A stretch of DNA of 64,000 bases, from positions 868,001 to 932,000 of the forward strand of contig JADJQX010000008.1 in the NCBI GenBank assembly GCA_016712525.1. The letters run 5' to 3'. Below, piece after piece: positions 35,639 through 44,684 of this stretch. The notes beneath the pieces were generated by a model. The model was not told the DNA's origin and searched no databases. It saw only the letters and a program-made list of their open reading frames with translations. The position numbers and the translations under genes were made by a program. The first letter of the stretch is position 1, and every line of letters starts with the position of its first letter. The DNA is from Myxococcales bacterium (GTDB lineage Bacteria > Myxococcota_A > Polyangia > Polyangiales > Polyangiaceae).

Positions 35639-36712
35639 TCACGAAGCGACGGGGCGTGCGAGGGCGCCCACTCCCGCGACCCCCGACCTCCGGCACGCGT
35701 CGGAGATACCTTCCGAGATCGAGCGGACGAGCCTCGGGCCCTCGTAGACGAGCGCCGTGTAGAGCTGCACGAGACACGCGCCGGCCTCGAGGCGCTCCAC
35801 GGCGTCCTCGGGGCTCGAGATTCCACCGACCGAGACGACCGGGACGTGACCCTCGAGCCGCGCGACGAGATCCTTCAGGAAGGCGAGCGAACGCGGCGCG
35901 AGAGGCCGCCCCGAGAGGCCCCCGACGAGCGCCTTCGCATACTCGGGTGCGCCGTCTCGAGAGAGCGTCGTGTTGGTCGCGACGATCCCCGCGACGTCGG
36001 CTTTCCGTACCTCGGCGACGAGCGCGTCGAGGTCGTCCGGGGTGAGGTCCGGCGACACCTTGAGGAGGACCGGGGGGCTCGAGGACGACCGGGCGCGCGC
36101 CTCGGACACTGCGGCGAGGAGCCTTCGGACGTTCTCTGCACTCTGCAAGCTTCGGAGGCCCTCGGTGTTGGGGCTCGAGACGTTGATGGTGACGTAGTCG
36201 GCGACGTGAGCCACCTCGCCGTAGAGGGGGGGGTAGTCGCGAGGTGCGTGGTCGAGCGCGACGTCCTTGTTTTTCCCGATGTTGACGCCGAGGACGCCCG
36301 GGAGTGGGCCGCGCGCGCGGAGCCGCTCGAGCCGACGTACGACGACCGCTGACCCTTGGTTCGGGAACCCGAGCCGGTTCACGAGCCCGCGCGCCTCCCG
36401 GACACGGAAGAGCCGCTCGCCGTCGTTGCCGGGCTGCGGGCGGCGGGTCACGGTGCCCACCTCGACGTGGCCGAAGCCGAACGCGAACGACGCGGGGACG
36501 GCGACCGCGTCTTTGTCGTATCCCGCGGCGAGCCCCACGGGCGTCGGAAAGACGAGACCGAACGCGCGCACCTCGAGGCGCGTGTCACGGACGACGTGCG
36601 CCCGCGCGACCAGCGACAGCACGGGACCGGGGAGGCGAGATGCGGTCGCGAGGGCCACCTTGTGAGCGAGCTCCGGAGGGAGCCGGGTCAGCGCAGCGAC
36701 CGAGAGACTCAC
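35639..36712 (-). CDS. pyrD: Dihydroorotate dehydrogenase (quinone), class 2
   Basis: A 357-residue FMN enzyme that oxidises dihydroorotate to orotate with quinone as acceptor at the inner membrane. Class 2 is shown by the hydrophobic N-terminal helices (about 1-45) and by Ser as catalytic base in INVSSPNT (S180). FMN-binding elements GLAAGYDKDA, GTVTRRPQPGN and VGGISSPEDA are present. The GTG start at 36712 overlaps the upstream pyrFE stop by 4 nt. It is the last gene of the pyr operon and converges on the RCC1 gene 7 bp away. Confidence 0.95.
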   Translation of the reverse strand: MSLSVAALTRLPPELAHKVALATASRLPGPVLSLVARAHVVRDTRLEVRAFGLVFPTPVGLAAGYDKDAVAVPASFAFGFGHVEVGTVTRRPQPGNDGERLFRVREARGLVNRLGFPNQGSAVVVRRLERLRARGPLPGVLGVNIGKNKDVALDHAPRDYPPLYGEVAHVADYVTINVSSPNTEGLRSLQSAENVRRLLAAVSEARARSSSSPPVLLKVSPDLTPDDLDALVAEVRKADVAGIVATNTTLSRDGAPEYAKALVGGLSGRPLAPRSLAFLKDLVARLEGHVPVVSVGGISSPEDAVERLEAGACLVQLYTALVYEGPRLVRSISEGISDACRRSGVAGVGALARPVAS

Positions 36713-38106
36713 GCGGCCTCCCCGTCGAGGAAACGGAGGACACGATCACGCTCGGACACGTCGATCTTGCCGAGCCCCTCGAGCGCGCGAACGAGCTCCC
36801 GGAGCGTGACGGCCGCGTGGAGGCGGACACCTCGCTCGGCGAGCAGCGCACGGGCCCCCTGCTCCCGGTCGACGAGGACCACCACGTCCTCGACCCGGAG
36901 GCCCGAGCTCGCGAGCGGCCCCATGGCCTCGAGCTTCGCGTCCCCGCGCGTGGCGATGTCGTCGAGCACGACCACCCGCTCGCCCTCGTGGAAGAGCCCC
37001 TCGATCGACGCCTTCGCGCCGTACGTCTTGGCCTGCGAGCGCGGGTACACGAGCGGACGATCCATGCGCATCGCCACGGCCGTCCCGATCGGGAGCGCCG
37101 CGTAGGGGAGCGCGGCGATGCGGTCGAACGAGAGCCCCTCGAGCATCGACGCGAGCACGTCGGCGACCTCGGCGAGCGCACGAGGGAACGTCACGAGGCG
37201 CCGGAGATCGACGTAGATGGGCGATTCTATTCCACTTTTCAGCGTAAACGAGCCGAAGCGCACGACCTCCGCGTCGAAGAGCGTGCGGGCGAGGCGGTCC
37301 ACGAAGGCGGCGCGGGCGACGTCCGGCGTGGCATCGGCGGGCCTCGCGGCGGCGAGCTCGATGCGGTCGGCGAGGCTCGCGACGTACGCCCCCGGATCGG
37401 CCGCGTCGGCGACGGACCTCGAGACGTTCACGAGGAACCCGGAGCCGTCGGCTCGTCGCGCTGCCGCGACCGCAGCCTCCAGATCGCCTCCTTGCGCGCC
37501 CACGCCCGGCAAGAGCAGCCACGCGGACGGCGCGAGAGCACGCACACGGGCGATCGCGTCGGGCTCGGTGGCGCCCACGACGAGCCCCATCCGCGACGCA
37601 TGCGGGGACGCGACGACGTCACGCACGACGCGCTCGTAGAGGGGCCCCCCGACGGCCAATCGTGCATCTTGCACACGTTCGGCCTCGGGGTTCGACGTGC
37701 GCGCGAGGACGAACAGGTCGAGCCCCGTCCCGGAGAGGAAGGGCTCGAGGGCGCCGACGCCGAGGTAGGGGCTCACGGTGAGCGCGCCGGCCCCGAGCGC
37801 GAGGGTCGCCGTGGCGTAGGCCGCGTTCGTCGGGCCGATGTCGCCCCGCTTCGCGTCGAGGAGACAAGGGATCTCCCGAGGGATGCGGCGCACGACCTCC
37901 TCGAGGGCCGAGACCCCCGCGGCCCCGAAGGCCTCGAAGAACGCCGCGTTCGGCTTGAACGCCGCGGCCCGGGCATGGGTCGCCTCGACCACGCGCATCG
38001 CCTCGGGGACGAGCGAAGAAGCGCGCGACACGCGTGGGTCGAGCCCGACGCACACGTGGGATCGGATGTCGCGCGCGCGCCGCGAGGCGGCCTCGAAGAA
38101 GCTCAT
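36709..38106 (-). CDS. pyrFE: Fused OMP decarboxylase - orotate phosphoribosyltransferase
   Basis: A 465-residue bifunctional enzyme for the last two steps to UMP. Residues 1-270 are an OMP decarboxylase of the PyrF subfamily-2 type, with FKPNAAFFE and the catalytic DAKRGDI (K86, D89). Residues about 280-455 are orotate phosphoribosyltransferase, with the PRPP loop VVVLDDIATRGDA and KTYGAKASIEG. The order (decarboxylase first) is the reverse of animal UMP synthase. The start is ATG 38106, overlapping the pyrB stop by 4 nt; a much longer open frame upstream is antisense to nothing real and overlaps pyrB. Both active sites look intact. Confidence 0.94.
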   Translation of the reverse strand: MSFFEAASRRARDIRSHVCVGLDPRVSRASSLVPEAMRVVEATHARAAAFKPNAAFFEAFGAAGVSALEEVVRRIPREIPCLLDAKRGDIGPTNAAYATATLALGAGALTVSPYLGVGALEPFLSGTGLDLFVLARTSNPEAERVQDARLAVGGPLYERVVRDVVASPHASRMGLVVGATEPDAIARVRALAPSAWLLLPGVGAQGGDLEAAVAAARRADGSGFLVNVSRSVADAADPGAYVASLADRIELAAARPADATPDVARAAFVDRLARTLFDAEVVRFGSFTLKSGIESPIYVDLRRLVTFPRALAEVADVLASMLEGLSFDRIAALPYAALPIGTAVAMRMDRPLVYPRSQAKTYGAKASIEGLFHEGERVVVLDDIATRGDAKLEAMGPLASSGLRVEDVVVLVDREQGARALLAERGVRLHAAVTLRELVRALEGLGKIDVSERDRVLRFLDGEAA

Positions 38107-39044
38107 GCCGGCCTCCCGAGCACCGCCGCCAAGAGCGCCATGCGCACGTACATGCCGTTCTCGACCTGGCGGAAGTAGGCCGCGCGCGGATCGTCGTCGA
38201 CGGCCTCGTCGATTTCTCCCACACGGGGCAAAGGGTGCAATATCGCACAGGATTTCTTGAGCTTCGCGAGCACCTCGCGATCGACCCGATATCCTCCCCG
38301 CGCCGCTTCGTAGTCGGCCTCGGCGGAGAACCGCTCCTTCTGGACACGGGTCACGTAGAGCACGTCGGTCTCGGCGATGACCTCGTCGAGCGTCGCGTGG
38401 GTGGTCTGCTCGAGCCCTCGCTCGGCGAGCTCCGCGACCAGCGCCTCGGGCATGCGCACGACCGAGGGAGACACGTACCGCACCTTGACCCCGTAGAGCG
38501 AGAGGAGCTTCGCGAGCGAATGGACGGTGCGCCCGTACTTCAAGTCGCCGAGCAACGTCACGGTGAGCCCCTCGATCCGCCCGAGCTCTTCGTGGATCGT
38601 GAAGAGGTCGAGCAGCGCCTGGGTGGGGTGCTCGCCCGGGCCGTCTCCCGCGTTGATGATGGGCTTCTTCGCGGCGTCGGCGGCGATCTTGGCGGCCCCC
38701 TCCTCCGGGTGCCGGAGCACGATCACGTCGGCGTAGGCCTCGAGGGTCCTCACCGTGTCGCGCAGCGACTCGCCTTTCGAGACCGACGAGTACCTGACCT
38801 CGCTGATCGGGATGACCGACCCGCCGAGCCGGGTCATGGCCGCGAGGAAACACGACGAGGTGCGCGTCGAGGGCTCGTAGAAGAGGTTCGCGAGCACCTT
38901 CCCGCGTAGGAGGTCCGTGCCGCCGCGCTCGCGCACGAACGACCGCATGCGCCGGGCCGAGCCGAAGAGCTCGTCGATGTGGCCTCGCGAGAGGCCTGCC
39001 ACGGTGAGGACGTCACGTCCACGGAGCCACTCGAGACTATCCAC
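38103..39044 (-). CDS. pyrB: Aspartate carbamoyltransferase catalytic chain
   Basis: A 313-residue enzyme that makes carbamoyl-aspartate from carbamoyl phosphate and aspartate. The carbamoyl-phosphate site FYEPSTRTSS (STRTS 59-63) and GDGPGEHPTQALLD are present, as are the aspartate-site elements LLGDLKYGRTVHS and HPLPRVGEI. The length is that of E. coli PyrB (311). No regulatory chain (pyrI) is adjacent. The GTG start overlaps the end of pyrC by 8 nt, and its stop overlaps pyrFE by 4 nt. Confidence 0.97.
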   Translation of the reverse strand: MDSLEWLRGRDVLTVAGLSRGHIDELFGSARRMRSFVRERGGTDLLRGKVLANLFYEPSTRTSSCFLAAMTRLGGSVIPISEVRYSSVSKGESLRDTVRTLEAYADVIVLRHPEEGAAKIAADAAKKPIINAGDGPGEHPTQALLDLFTIHEELGRIEGLTVTLLGDLKYGRTVHSLAKLLSLYGVKVRYVSPSVVRMPEALVAELAERGLEQTTHATLDEVIAETDVLYVTRVQKERFSAEADYEAARGGYRVDREVLAKLKKSCAILHPLPRVGEIDEAVDDDPRAAYFRQVENGMYVRMALLAAVLGRPA

Positions 39045-40107
39045 GGGGAACCTCCCTCACGTCGCGCCCCGTTCCGGCGCTGCCCTTGATTTCACCCGAC
39101 GCGTAGACCTCGGCACCTCGGAGGACCACCCGCTCGACCCGGCCACGCACGGGCACGTCGTGGAACGGGCTCCACCCCGCGCGCGACTCGAACCGCGACT
39201 CGTCGAAGGCGAATTTCGCGTCCACGTCGACCTCCACGTAGGTGTCGGGTTGCTCGGGGAGCGCGAAGATCCGCCGCACGTTGGCGCTCATCTTGGCCTC
39301 CACGTCGGCGAGGGTGAGCTTCCCCTCGTGCACCGCCGTGAGGAAGAGCGAGAGCGCCGTCTCGAGCCCCGGAAAGCCTGGCGGAGGTGTGGCGCTCGCC
39401 TTCTCGGCTTTCGTGTGGGGCGCGTGATCGGTCGCGAAACAGTCGATCGTGCCGAGGTGCGCCCAGAGCGCGTCGACGTCGCTCTTCTCTCCGATGACCG
39501 GCCGCACCTCGCAGAACCCCGCCGCGAGCCGGTGCGACGACTCGTCCAAGAAGAGGTGGTGAGGGCACACCTCGCACGACACGCGCATTCCCTTGTCCTT
39601 CGCGCGGGCCACGAGCTCGATCTCGACCTTGCGCGAGACGTGACAGACGTGGAGCGGGCGCTCGGCGAGGTGCGCGACGAGGAGGGCCGACGCGAGCGAG
39701 TGCTCCTCGGCGTGCGCGAGCAGCGGAACGTCACGAGGGAACGTCGCCGCGTGCTCGACCAGCGCGCGAAGGCTCGCGAGCTTCAGGTCTCCGAACGTAG
39801 GGTCGAGGTAGAGCTTGAGCCCGGTCGAGCGCGGCGCGAGCCTCGCCACTTCCAGCATGTTGTGCTCGGTCGCGCCGAGATGAAAACCGTAGTCGCAGTA
39901 GGCCTCGGCGCGGGCCTCGGCCTGGTACTCGAGGAGCGCCGGCTCGGCCACGATCGCGGGGCGCGTGTTCGGCATCGCGAGGATGGTCGTGAAGCCCCCC
40001 GCGAGCGCGGCGCGCGTGCAGGTGGCGAAGTCCTCTTTGTGCCGCTGGCCTAGGCCACGAACGTGCACATGAGGGTCGGCGAGCCCGGGCAAACGTACGG
40101 TCGTCAT
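39037..40107 (-). CDS. pyrC: Dihydroorotase, CAD-like
   Basis: A 356-residue zinc enzyme that closes carbamoyl-aspartate to dihydroorotate. Metal and active-site residues are H13 and H15 (DPHVHVR), K98 in TGLKLYLDPTFG (the bridging carboxylated Lys), H132, H156 and D227 in ATDHAPH. The sequence reads very much like the dihydroorotase domain of animal CAD as I recall it (HKEDFATCTRAALAGG, AMPNTRP, EVCPHHLFL, PPPGFPGLET, DTYVEVDVD), more than like E. coli PyrC. It is first in the operon, and the 8-nt overlap gives the order DHOase-ATCase seen in CAD. Confidence 0.95.
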   Translation of the reverse strand: MTTVRLPGLADPHVHVRGLGQRHKEDFATCTRAALAGGFTTILAMPNTRPAIVAEPALLEYQAEARAEAYCDYGFHLGATEHNMLEVARLAPRSTGLKLYLDPTFGDLKLASLRALVEHAATFPRDVPLLAHAEEHSLASALLVAHLAERPLHVCHVSRKVEIELVARAKDKGMRVSCEVCPHHLFLDESSHRLAAGFCEVRPVIGEKSDVDALWAHLGTIDCFATDHAPHTKAEKASATPPPGFPGLETALSLFLTAVHEGKLTLADVEAKMSANVRRIFALPEQPDTYVEVDVDAKFAFDESRFESRAGWSPFHDVPVRGRVERVVLRGAEVYASGEIKGSAGTGRDVREVPRG

Positions 40108-40221
40108 GGTCCCGGGGAGATGCCGATACTCCCCCGCGCCCGGACCTCGTGTGTCTTTCGCGTGACAACCCGGAGTCCGACCTGCGCCGAGCGCTCCCCC
40201 TCCGGGCCGAAGGGCCGCGCC

Positions 40222-40791
40222 TCAGGGCAGGCGCTCGCCGTTTTTGTACCCGCCGAAGAGCCTGCGGATCTCGTGCTCGCGCGCGATGTGCTCCCACGAG
40301 GCTTGGTCGACGTGACCGTCGCACAAGAGCCCCAAGTGGAGGTGCGGCACGCCGTTGGCGCGGCCCGAGACACCGAGCCTCTCCCCAGCGACCACGCGGA
40401 CGACCGCCGCGCTCCCTTCGGCCTTCGCGTGCACCAGCGAGGCCATGTGTGTATAGTACACATGCGTGACGCGGCGAGCACCGAGCGCGATCGGCGCGTC
40501 GAGCGCGAGCCTCACGGAGAACGGAGTGTCGAAGCGCCCGACCCACCGCGTGTGCCCGCGCTCCGAGTAGTCGAGGGTGCCCGCGGCGATGGCGTGGACC
40601 GCGAGGCTCGAGCCGCCGATGTCGAGCCCCGTATCGCCGTCGTAGCCGGCGAGGATCCCCCCGGGGAGTGGGCTCCGGAGCGCCACATTCCTCAAGAGTG
40701 ACGAGAGGTTAGCTTCCTCCGCGCGGGCCACGCGAGGGCCCATGGCCGAGGCGGCGAGCACGAGCCCGAGGTGACGTCGACCGATGCGCAT
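40222..40791 (-). CDS. Exported M23-like (LytM fold) protein
   Basis: A 189-residue protein with a signal peptide (MRIGRRHLGLVLAASAMGPRVARAEE). The remainder matches the M23/LytM fold: AIAAGTLDYSERG, YTHMASLVHAK, GERLGVSGRANG and HLHLG. In active members the first motif is HxGxD; here GDTGLDIGG keeps the Asp but has Asp/Gly where the metal-binding His should be. It may therefore be a non-catalytic regulator of other hydrolases, or use another ligand. It lies 114 bp upstream of pyrC on the same strand. Confidence 0.75.
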   Translation of the reverse strand: MRIGRRHLGLVLAASAMGPRVARAEEANLSSLLRNVALRSPLPGGILAGYDGDTGLDIGGSSLAVHAIAAGTLDYSERGHTRWVGRFDTPFSVRLALDAPIALGARRVTHVYYTHMASLVHAKAEGSAAVVRVVAGERLGVSGRANGVPHLHLGLLCDGHVDQASWEHIAREHEIRRLFGGYKNGERLP

Positions 40792-40843
40792 ACCCTTCGT
40801 CGCGCGACGAAGGCGGATCGTGACACGACCCGCGACGCGATCG

Positions 40844-41398
40844 TCAGCGCGGCCCGAAGAGCGTCGCGGGGAGGATCGACTCGATCTGCTGGCGCGTGAC
40901 GGTGCCCTGCTCGTCGACCGAGTAGTCGTCCTTCTCGATCTTGAAGGTGCGTGTCCCGGTGACGTTGGCGCGACCGACGAACCGGTACGGGATGACCGGG
41001 CTCGAGAAGGCCTCGCGCAACACGGCCACGGCGAGCTCGACGGGCATGGTGATCGGCACGCGCACGGGCGTGGTCGTGTCCGAGGGGAGCCAGAGGCCGT
41101 CCCCCGGGGCCTGGTAGTTGACGATGACCGGGTACTTGTTCGCCATGTACACGGTGCCGCTCACGGCCCGAATGGCCACGTCGTACGAGTTCGGGTTGTG
41201 GACGTCGAGCACGACGGTCATCACCACCCCGAGGCTCGGCGGGAACGTCGCGAGCTGCACGCCCGCGACCTCGGCGTGGTTGAGCCGCATGGTGGGCTTG
41301 CTCACGCAGCCGGTGGCGCCGAGCGACACGAGCCCGAGCATGGCGACGAGAGCGAGGTTTCGGGGAGCGAAAGAAGGAAGCTTCACCCGCACGAGCAT
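40844..41398 (-). CDS. LEA14-like (LEA type 2) lipoprotein
   Basis: A 184-residue lipoprotein starting at ATG 41398 (signal LALVAMLGLVSLGATGC). The mature part has the LEA type 2 / WHy pattern: NHAEVAGVQLATFPPSLGVVMTVVLDVHNPNSYDVAIRAVSG... with the conserved NPN box, then a second strand set ending with PYRFVG and RTFKIEKDD. Bacterial members are exported and linked with desiccation or osmotic stress in some species; here the role is unproven. It precedes the M23-like gene by 52 bp and may share its transcript. Confidence 0.85.
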   Translation of the reverse strand: MLVRVKLPSFAPRNLALVAMLGLVSLGATGCVSKPTMRLNHAEVAGVQLATFPPSLGVVMTVVLDVHNPNSYDVAIRAVSGTVYMANKYPVIVNYQAPGDGLWLPSDTTTPVRVPITMPVELAVAVLREAFSSPVIPYRFVGRANVTGTRTFKIEKDDYSVDEQGTVTRQQIESILPATLFGPR

Positions 41399-41541
41399 AC
41401 CGCCCCACCGGCACCGACGGAAAGCGCGGCGTCGATGCCCGGAGGGCACACGCGTCACACACACGGGGACGCGGATCCCGCGCCCCTCTCACTTCGAGAT
41501 CGACGGGAGGCGGCCCTTCGGAGCATACTTCGCGCCCGATC

Positions 41542-42507
41542 ATGAGCGAGAAAGAGTCCGAGAAGGGCGAAGAGCACGGCACGGCGCACATCGTCCAGTC
41601 GCTCGCGGTCAACCTGCTCATCGCGGCCATCAAGGCCGTAGCGGCGTTCTTCACCAAGTCGGGCGCCATGCTCGCCGAGGCGCTCCACTCGTTCTCCGAC
41701 TGCGGCAACCAAATCTTGCTCCTCGTCGGCGTGCGGCAGGCGCGGCGTCCGCCCGACGCGAGCCACCCGCTCGGCTATGGGCGCGCGCTCTACTTCTGGT
41801 CGTTCATGGTCGCGATGATGCTCTTCACGGGCGGCGGGCTCTTCTCGATCTACGAGGGCTACGAGAAGCTCCACGCCCCCGAGCCGGTCGAGCGGGTGTG
41901 GCTCGGCCTCCTCATCCTCACGGTCTCGCTCGTGCTCGAAGGCGGGGCGACCCTGTCGAACATCAAAGAGCTGAAGAAGCGCGCCGGAAAGAAGCCCTTC
42001 TTCCAGTACCTGAAGTAGACGAAGGACTCGGACCTGGTCGTCGTGTTCGGCGAGAACTCGGCGGCCGTGCTCGGTCTCTCCTTGGCGATCGTGGCGCTCG
42101 GCTTGGCGTCGCTCACGAAAGACGGTCGTTGGGACGGCGCGGGCAGCATGGCCATCGGCGCCGTGCTCGTGGCGGTCGCCGTCTTCCTCGCCACCAAGGT
42201 CAAGTCGCTCCTCCTCGGCGAGGCCGCCGACCCGGAGATCGACGAGGCGGCTCGCCAGACGGCCCTCGAGTTCCCCGAGCTCCACCGCGTCCTGAACTGC
42301 ATCACGCTCCAGCAGGGCCCGGGCGAAGTATTCGTATCCATTAAGATTTCTTTCCGGAGTGGGCTCGACATCGACGAGGTGTGCCGCATCATCAACCGCT
42401 TCGAGGAGAAGCTCCGCGGCCGCGTCCCCGAGGCGCGTTGGATCTTCGTCGAGCCCGACATCGACCGCGAGAAACGCGACCCGTCCGACCCGCCGCCCGC
42501 TCCGTAG
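41542..42507 (+). pseudogene. Cation diffusion facilitator interrupted by an in-frame amber codon
   Basis: One continuous frame encodes a 321-residue CDF transporter, but codon 159 (42016-42018) is TAG. Upstream, 158 residues hold TM1-TM4 with the metal-site pattern HSFSD (family HxxxD) and SHPLGYGRALYFWSF. Downstream (42019-42507) come the second half, with ENSAAVLGL and the TM5-TM6 and cytoplasmic metal-binding domain. The family usually has RETKD.. at the break; changing TAG back to GAG would restore KETKDSDL, a single G-to-T change. The product as written lacks TM5, TM6 and the C-terminal domain. Sequencing error, recent mutation and readthrough are all possible. Confidence 0.85.
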
Positions 42508-42553
42508 ATTCGGCGAGACGACGGCCCCGGAGCCCGGGTACGCTTTTCGTCCT

Positions 42554-43600
42554 ATGCGACGCGTCCGCCCGCAGGGCCCCATCGACTTCACGCGCCTCGC
42601 GCTCACCCCGGAAGAGGGGTTCGTTCTCTCACGGGTCGACGGCCCGACGACCACCCGCGATCTCGTGGCGCTCACCGGGCTCGACGAGGCCCGTATCGAC
42701 GCCATCGTCGACAAGCTCTCGGAGCTCGGCGTGGTGGACTCCGAGCCGAACGCGAGCGTCGCACCGCCGCGCCGCACCTCCGAGCTGCCCGAGGCCGAAG
42801 AGGCGACCGACGAGCCCGTCCCCGACGCGCCGACCGAGGACGAGCTGCTCGAGGCCTCGAGCGACGAGGACGAGGCCGACCCGGCCGGAGCCGAGGCCGC
42901 CGAGCGCAACTACCGGCAAATCTACGAGTGGACCTTTCGGGAGATGTCGACCGACGAGCGTGTGGTCCACGCGGAGCGCGCCCAGGGTCCCGACCTCTTC
43001 GCGCTCTGCCTCGACCCGGATCCGCGCGTTGTCTTCGCGCTGCTCAAGAACGCGACGTTCGGTCTCGACCACGCGAGGTACGTCGCGCTCTGGCACCGCA
43101 CGCCGCAAGGCCTCGACCACATCGCGCGCGACGTCGCCTTCCTGCGAGACCGTCAGGTGGAGCGGCGCCTCCTACGAAACCCGCAGATCTCCGAGCCGCT
43201 CCTCTTGAAGCTGCTCTCTCCGAAGCGCCTCGTCGAGGTGTACAAGACCTGCATCGACCGCGAGATCCAGGAGCGCACGCGGCAAAAGGCGCGCTCCGTG
43301 CTCCACCGGCGCTGGGCGAGCGCGCCCCCCGAAGAGCGGGTGGAGCTGCTCCTCTCGACCGAGGCGCGCTGCCTCACGCTGCTCACCGGCTGCACGATCG
43401 ACGCCCGCTCCGTCCAGATTCTGTGCGGCCGCTCGTCCTTCACGACGATGTTCATCACGAGCATGGCGCGCTTCTCGGCGGCTCCCCCGGCGCTGCTCGC
43501 GCACCTCTCGAAGCTGCCCCTCGTGAGGAAGAACCCGCAGCTCCGGCGGATGCTCCAGGCCCACAAAAACATGCCTGGCGACGCCAAACGAAGCCTCTGA
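42554..43600 (+). CDS. Hypothetical protein with N-terminal winged-helix-like region
   Basis: A 348-residue protein starting at ATG 42554. Residues about 12-62 (LTPEEGFVLSRVDG ... LSELGVVDSE) resemble the helix-turn-helix modules found at the start of myxobacterial PatA/DUF4388-type proteins. A very acidic linker (about 63-115) follows, and then a helical C-terminal region with HEAT-like character (DPDPRVVFALLKNATF, LLRNPQISEPLLLKLL). I see no signal peptide, membrane helix or catalytic motif. It lies 46 bp after the broken CDF gene. The function is unknown. Confidence 0.72.
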   Translation: MRRVRPQGPIDFTRLALTPEEGFVLSRVDGPTTTRDLVALTGLDEARIDAIVDKLSELGVVDSEPNASVAPPRRTSELPEAEEATDEPVPDAPTEDELLEASSDEDEADPAGAEAAERNYRQIYEWTFREMSTDERVVHAERAQGPDLFALCLDPDPRVVFALLKNATFGLDHARYVALWHRTPQGLDHIARDVAFLRDRQVERRLLRNPQISEPLLLKLLSPKRLVEVYKTCIDREIQERTRQKARSVLHRRWASAPPEERVELLLSTEARCLTLLTGCTIDARSVQILCGRSSFTTMFITSMARFSAAPPALLAHLSKLPLVRKNPQLRRMLQAHKNMPGDAKRSL

Positions 43601-43669
43601 CCGCGGCCACCGATCGGTGCAAAACCTCGTGCCTTCGCGTAAGGTCGAAGGAGCACGGAAGGTAGACTC

Positions 43670-44683
43670 ATGTCCGACATCGACGCCAAAAAGCAGCGGT
43701 TCGCCACGTTCCTCGTCGAGCGCCTCACCTCGCCCGAGGCCAAGCGCGAGCTCCGCGCGAACCTCGAGGCCATGTACGCCGAGCTCGAGGGCCGAACGCT
43801 CGCCGACGTACTCCCTCGCGAGGCGCTGCGAGCCGGGCTCGAGCTCGCCAAGCGGCCCGACGTGTACACGAAGCTCGTGTCGCGGATCGGCACGGCCGTG
43901 CACACGGAGGCGTACCCGCGTGTGCTCTCCCACGAGGCCACGCTCGGGAGCTACGTGCCGGCGGCGGCGCGCGCCAAGATCGACGAGCTTCTCGCCCGCC
44001 CGAACCTCGTCAACCCGAAGCTGGTTCGCGAGGTGCTCGCGCAGGAGGCCATGGAAGACCTCATGAAGGACGTGCTCTTCGACGCGCTGAAGGAGTTCAA
44101 CGAGAAGGTGAACCCGTTCTTCGCCGAGTGGGGCATCCCGGGCATCGTCAAGAAGGTGATGCCCATCGGCTCGGGCGCGGTGCTGAAATCCCTCGAGACG
44201 GTGCGCGGCGAGTTCGACAAACGCCTCGACCCCGAGATCAAGAAGTTCCTCGGGGTGTTCTCGAAGAAGGCGCTCGACCGCACCGCGGGCCTCATGATCG
44301 AGAAGGGCGACTCTCCCAAGTTCGTCGAGCTCCGCAAGGCGGTCGCGCGATGGCTCTACGACCAGCCCGTGGGGGATCTCACACGCGCGGTCGACGCCGA
44401 GGCGGTCGGGCTCGGGCGGGAGGCCTCGATGCTCGTCGCGGCCGAGGTGGCGGGCTCGTCGCGGGTCGCGCGGGACGTCGACGCCTCGATCGACGCGTTC
44501 TACGCCAAACACTCGGGAGACACGATGCGGGCCATCCGTGCCGCCTATCACATCGATTTCGCTCCGGATTTTGACGCGCTGACCGAAGCGCTCTGGCCCT
44601 TGGTGGAGCGCACGGTGCGGAGCGACGTGTGCGTCTCTTGGGCCACCACGATCGTGGGCGAGTTCCTCGCGCGCGAGGGCTGA
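43670..44683 (+). CDS. Hypothetical all-helical protein, paired with a DUF1704 gene
   Basis: A 337-residue cytoplasmic protein, predicted almost entirely helical, rich in Ala, Glu, Lys and Arg, with repeated amphipathic segments (REVLAQEAMEDLMKDVLFDA, RTAGLMIEKGDSPKFVELRK). I recognise no family. Only one base separates its stop from the GTG of the DUF1704 metallopeptidase gene, so the two are almost certainly co-translated and may act together. A small palindrome CACCGATCGGTG (43608-43619) lies in its upstream gap. Confidence 0.75.
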   Translation: MSDIDAKKQRFATFLVERLTSPEAKRELRANLEAMYAELEGRTLADVLPREALRAGLELAKRPDVYTKLVSRIGTAVHTEAYPRVLSHEATLGSYVPAAARAKIDELLARPNLVNPKLVREVLAQEAMEDLMKDVLFDALKEFNEKVNPFFAEWGIPGIVKKVMPIGSGAVLKSLETVRGEFDKRLDPEIKKFLGVFSKKALDRTAGLMIEKGDSPKFVELRKAVARWLYDQPVGDLTRAVDAEAVGLGREASMLVAAEVAGSSRVARDVDASIDAFYAKHSGDTMRAIRAAYHIDFAPDFDALTEALWPLVERTVRSDVCVSWATTIVGEFLAREG

Positions 44684-44684
44684 G

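Noticed and set aside
38107..38853. N-terminal extension of PyrFE
   Set aside because: The frame is open upstream of ATG 38106, but it runs through pyrB in another frame and gives Arg/Gly-rich sequence; the decarboxylase starts naturally at MSFFEAASRR.
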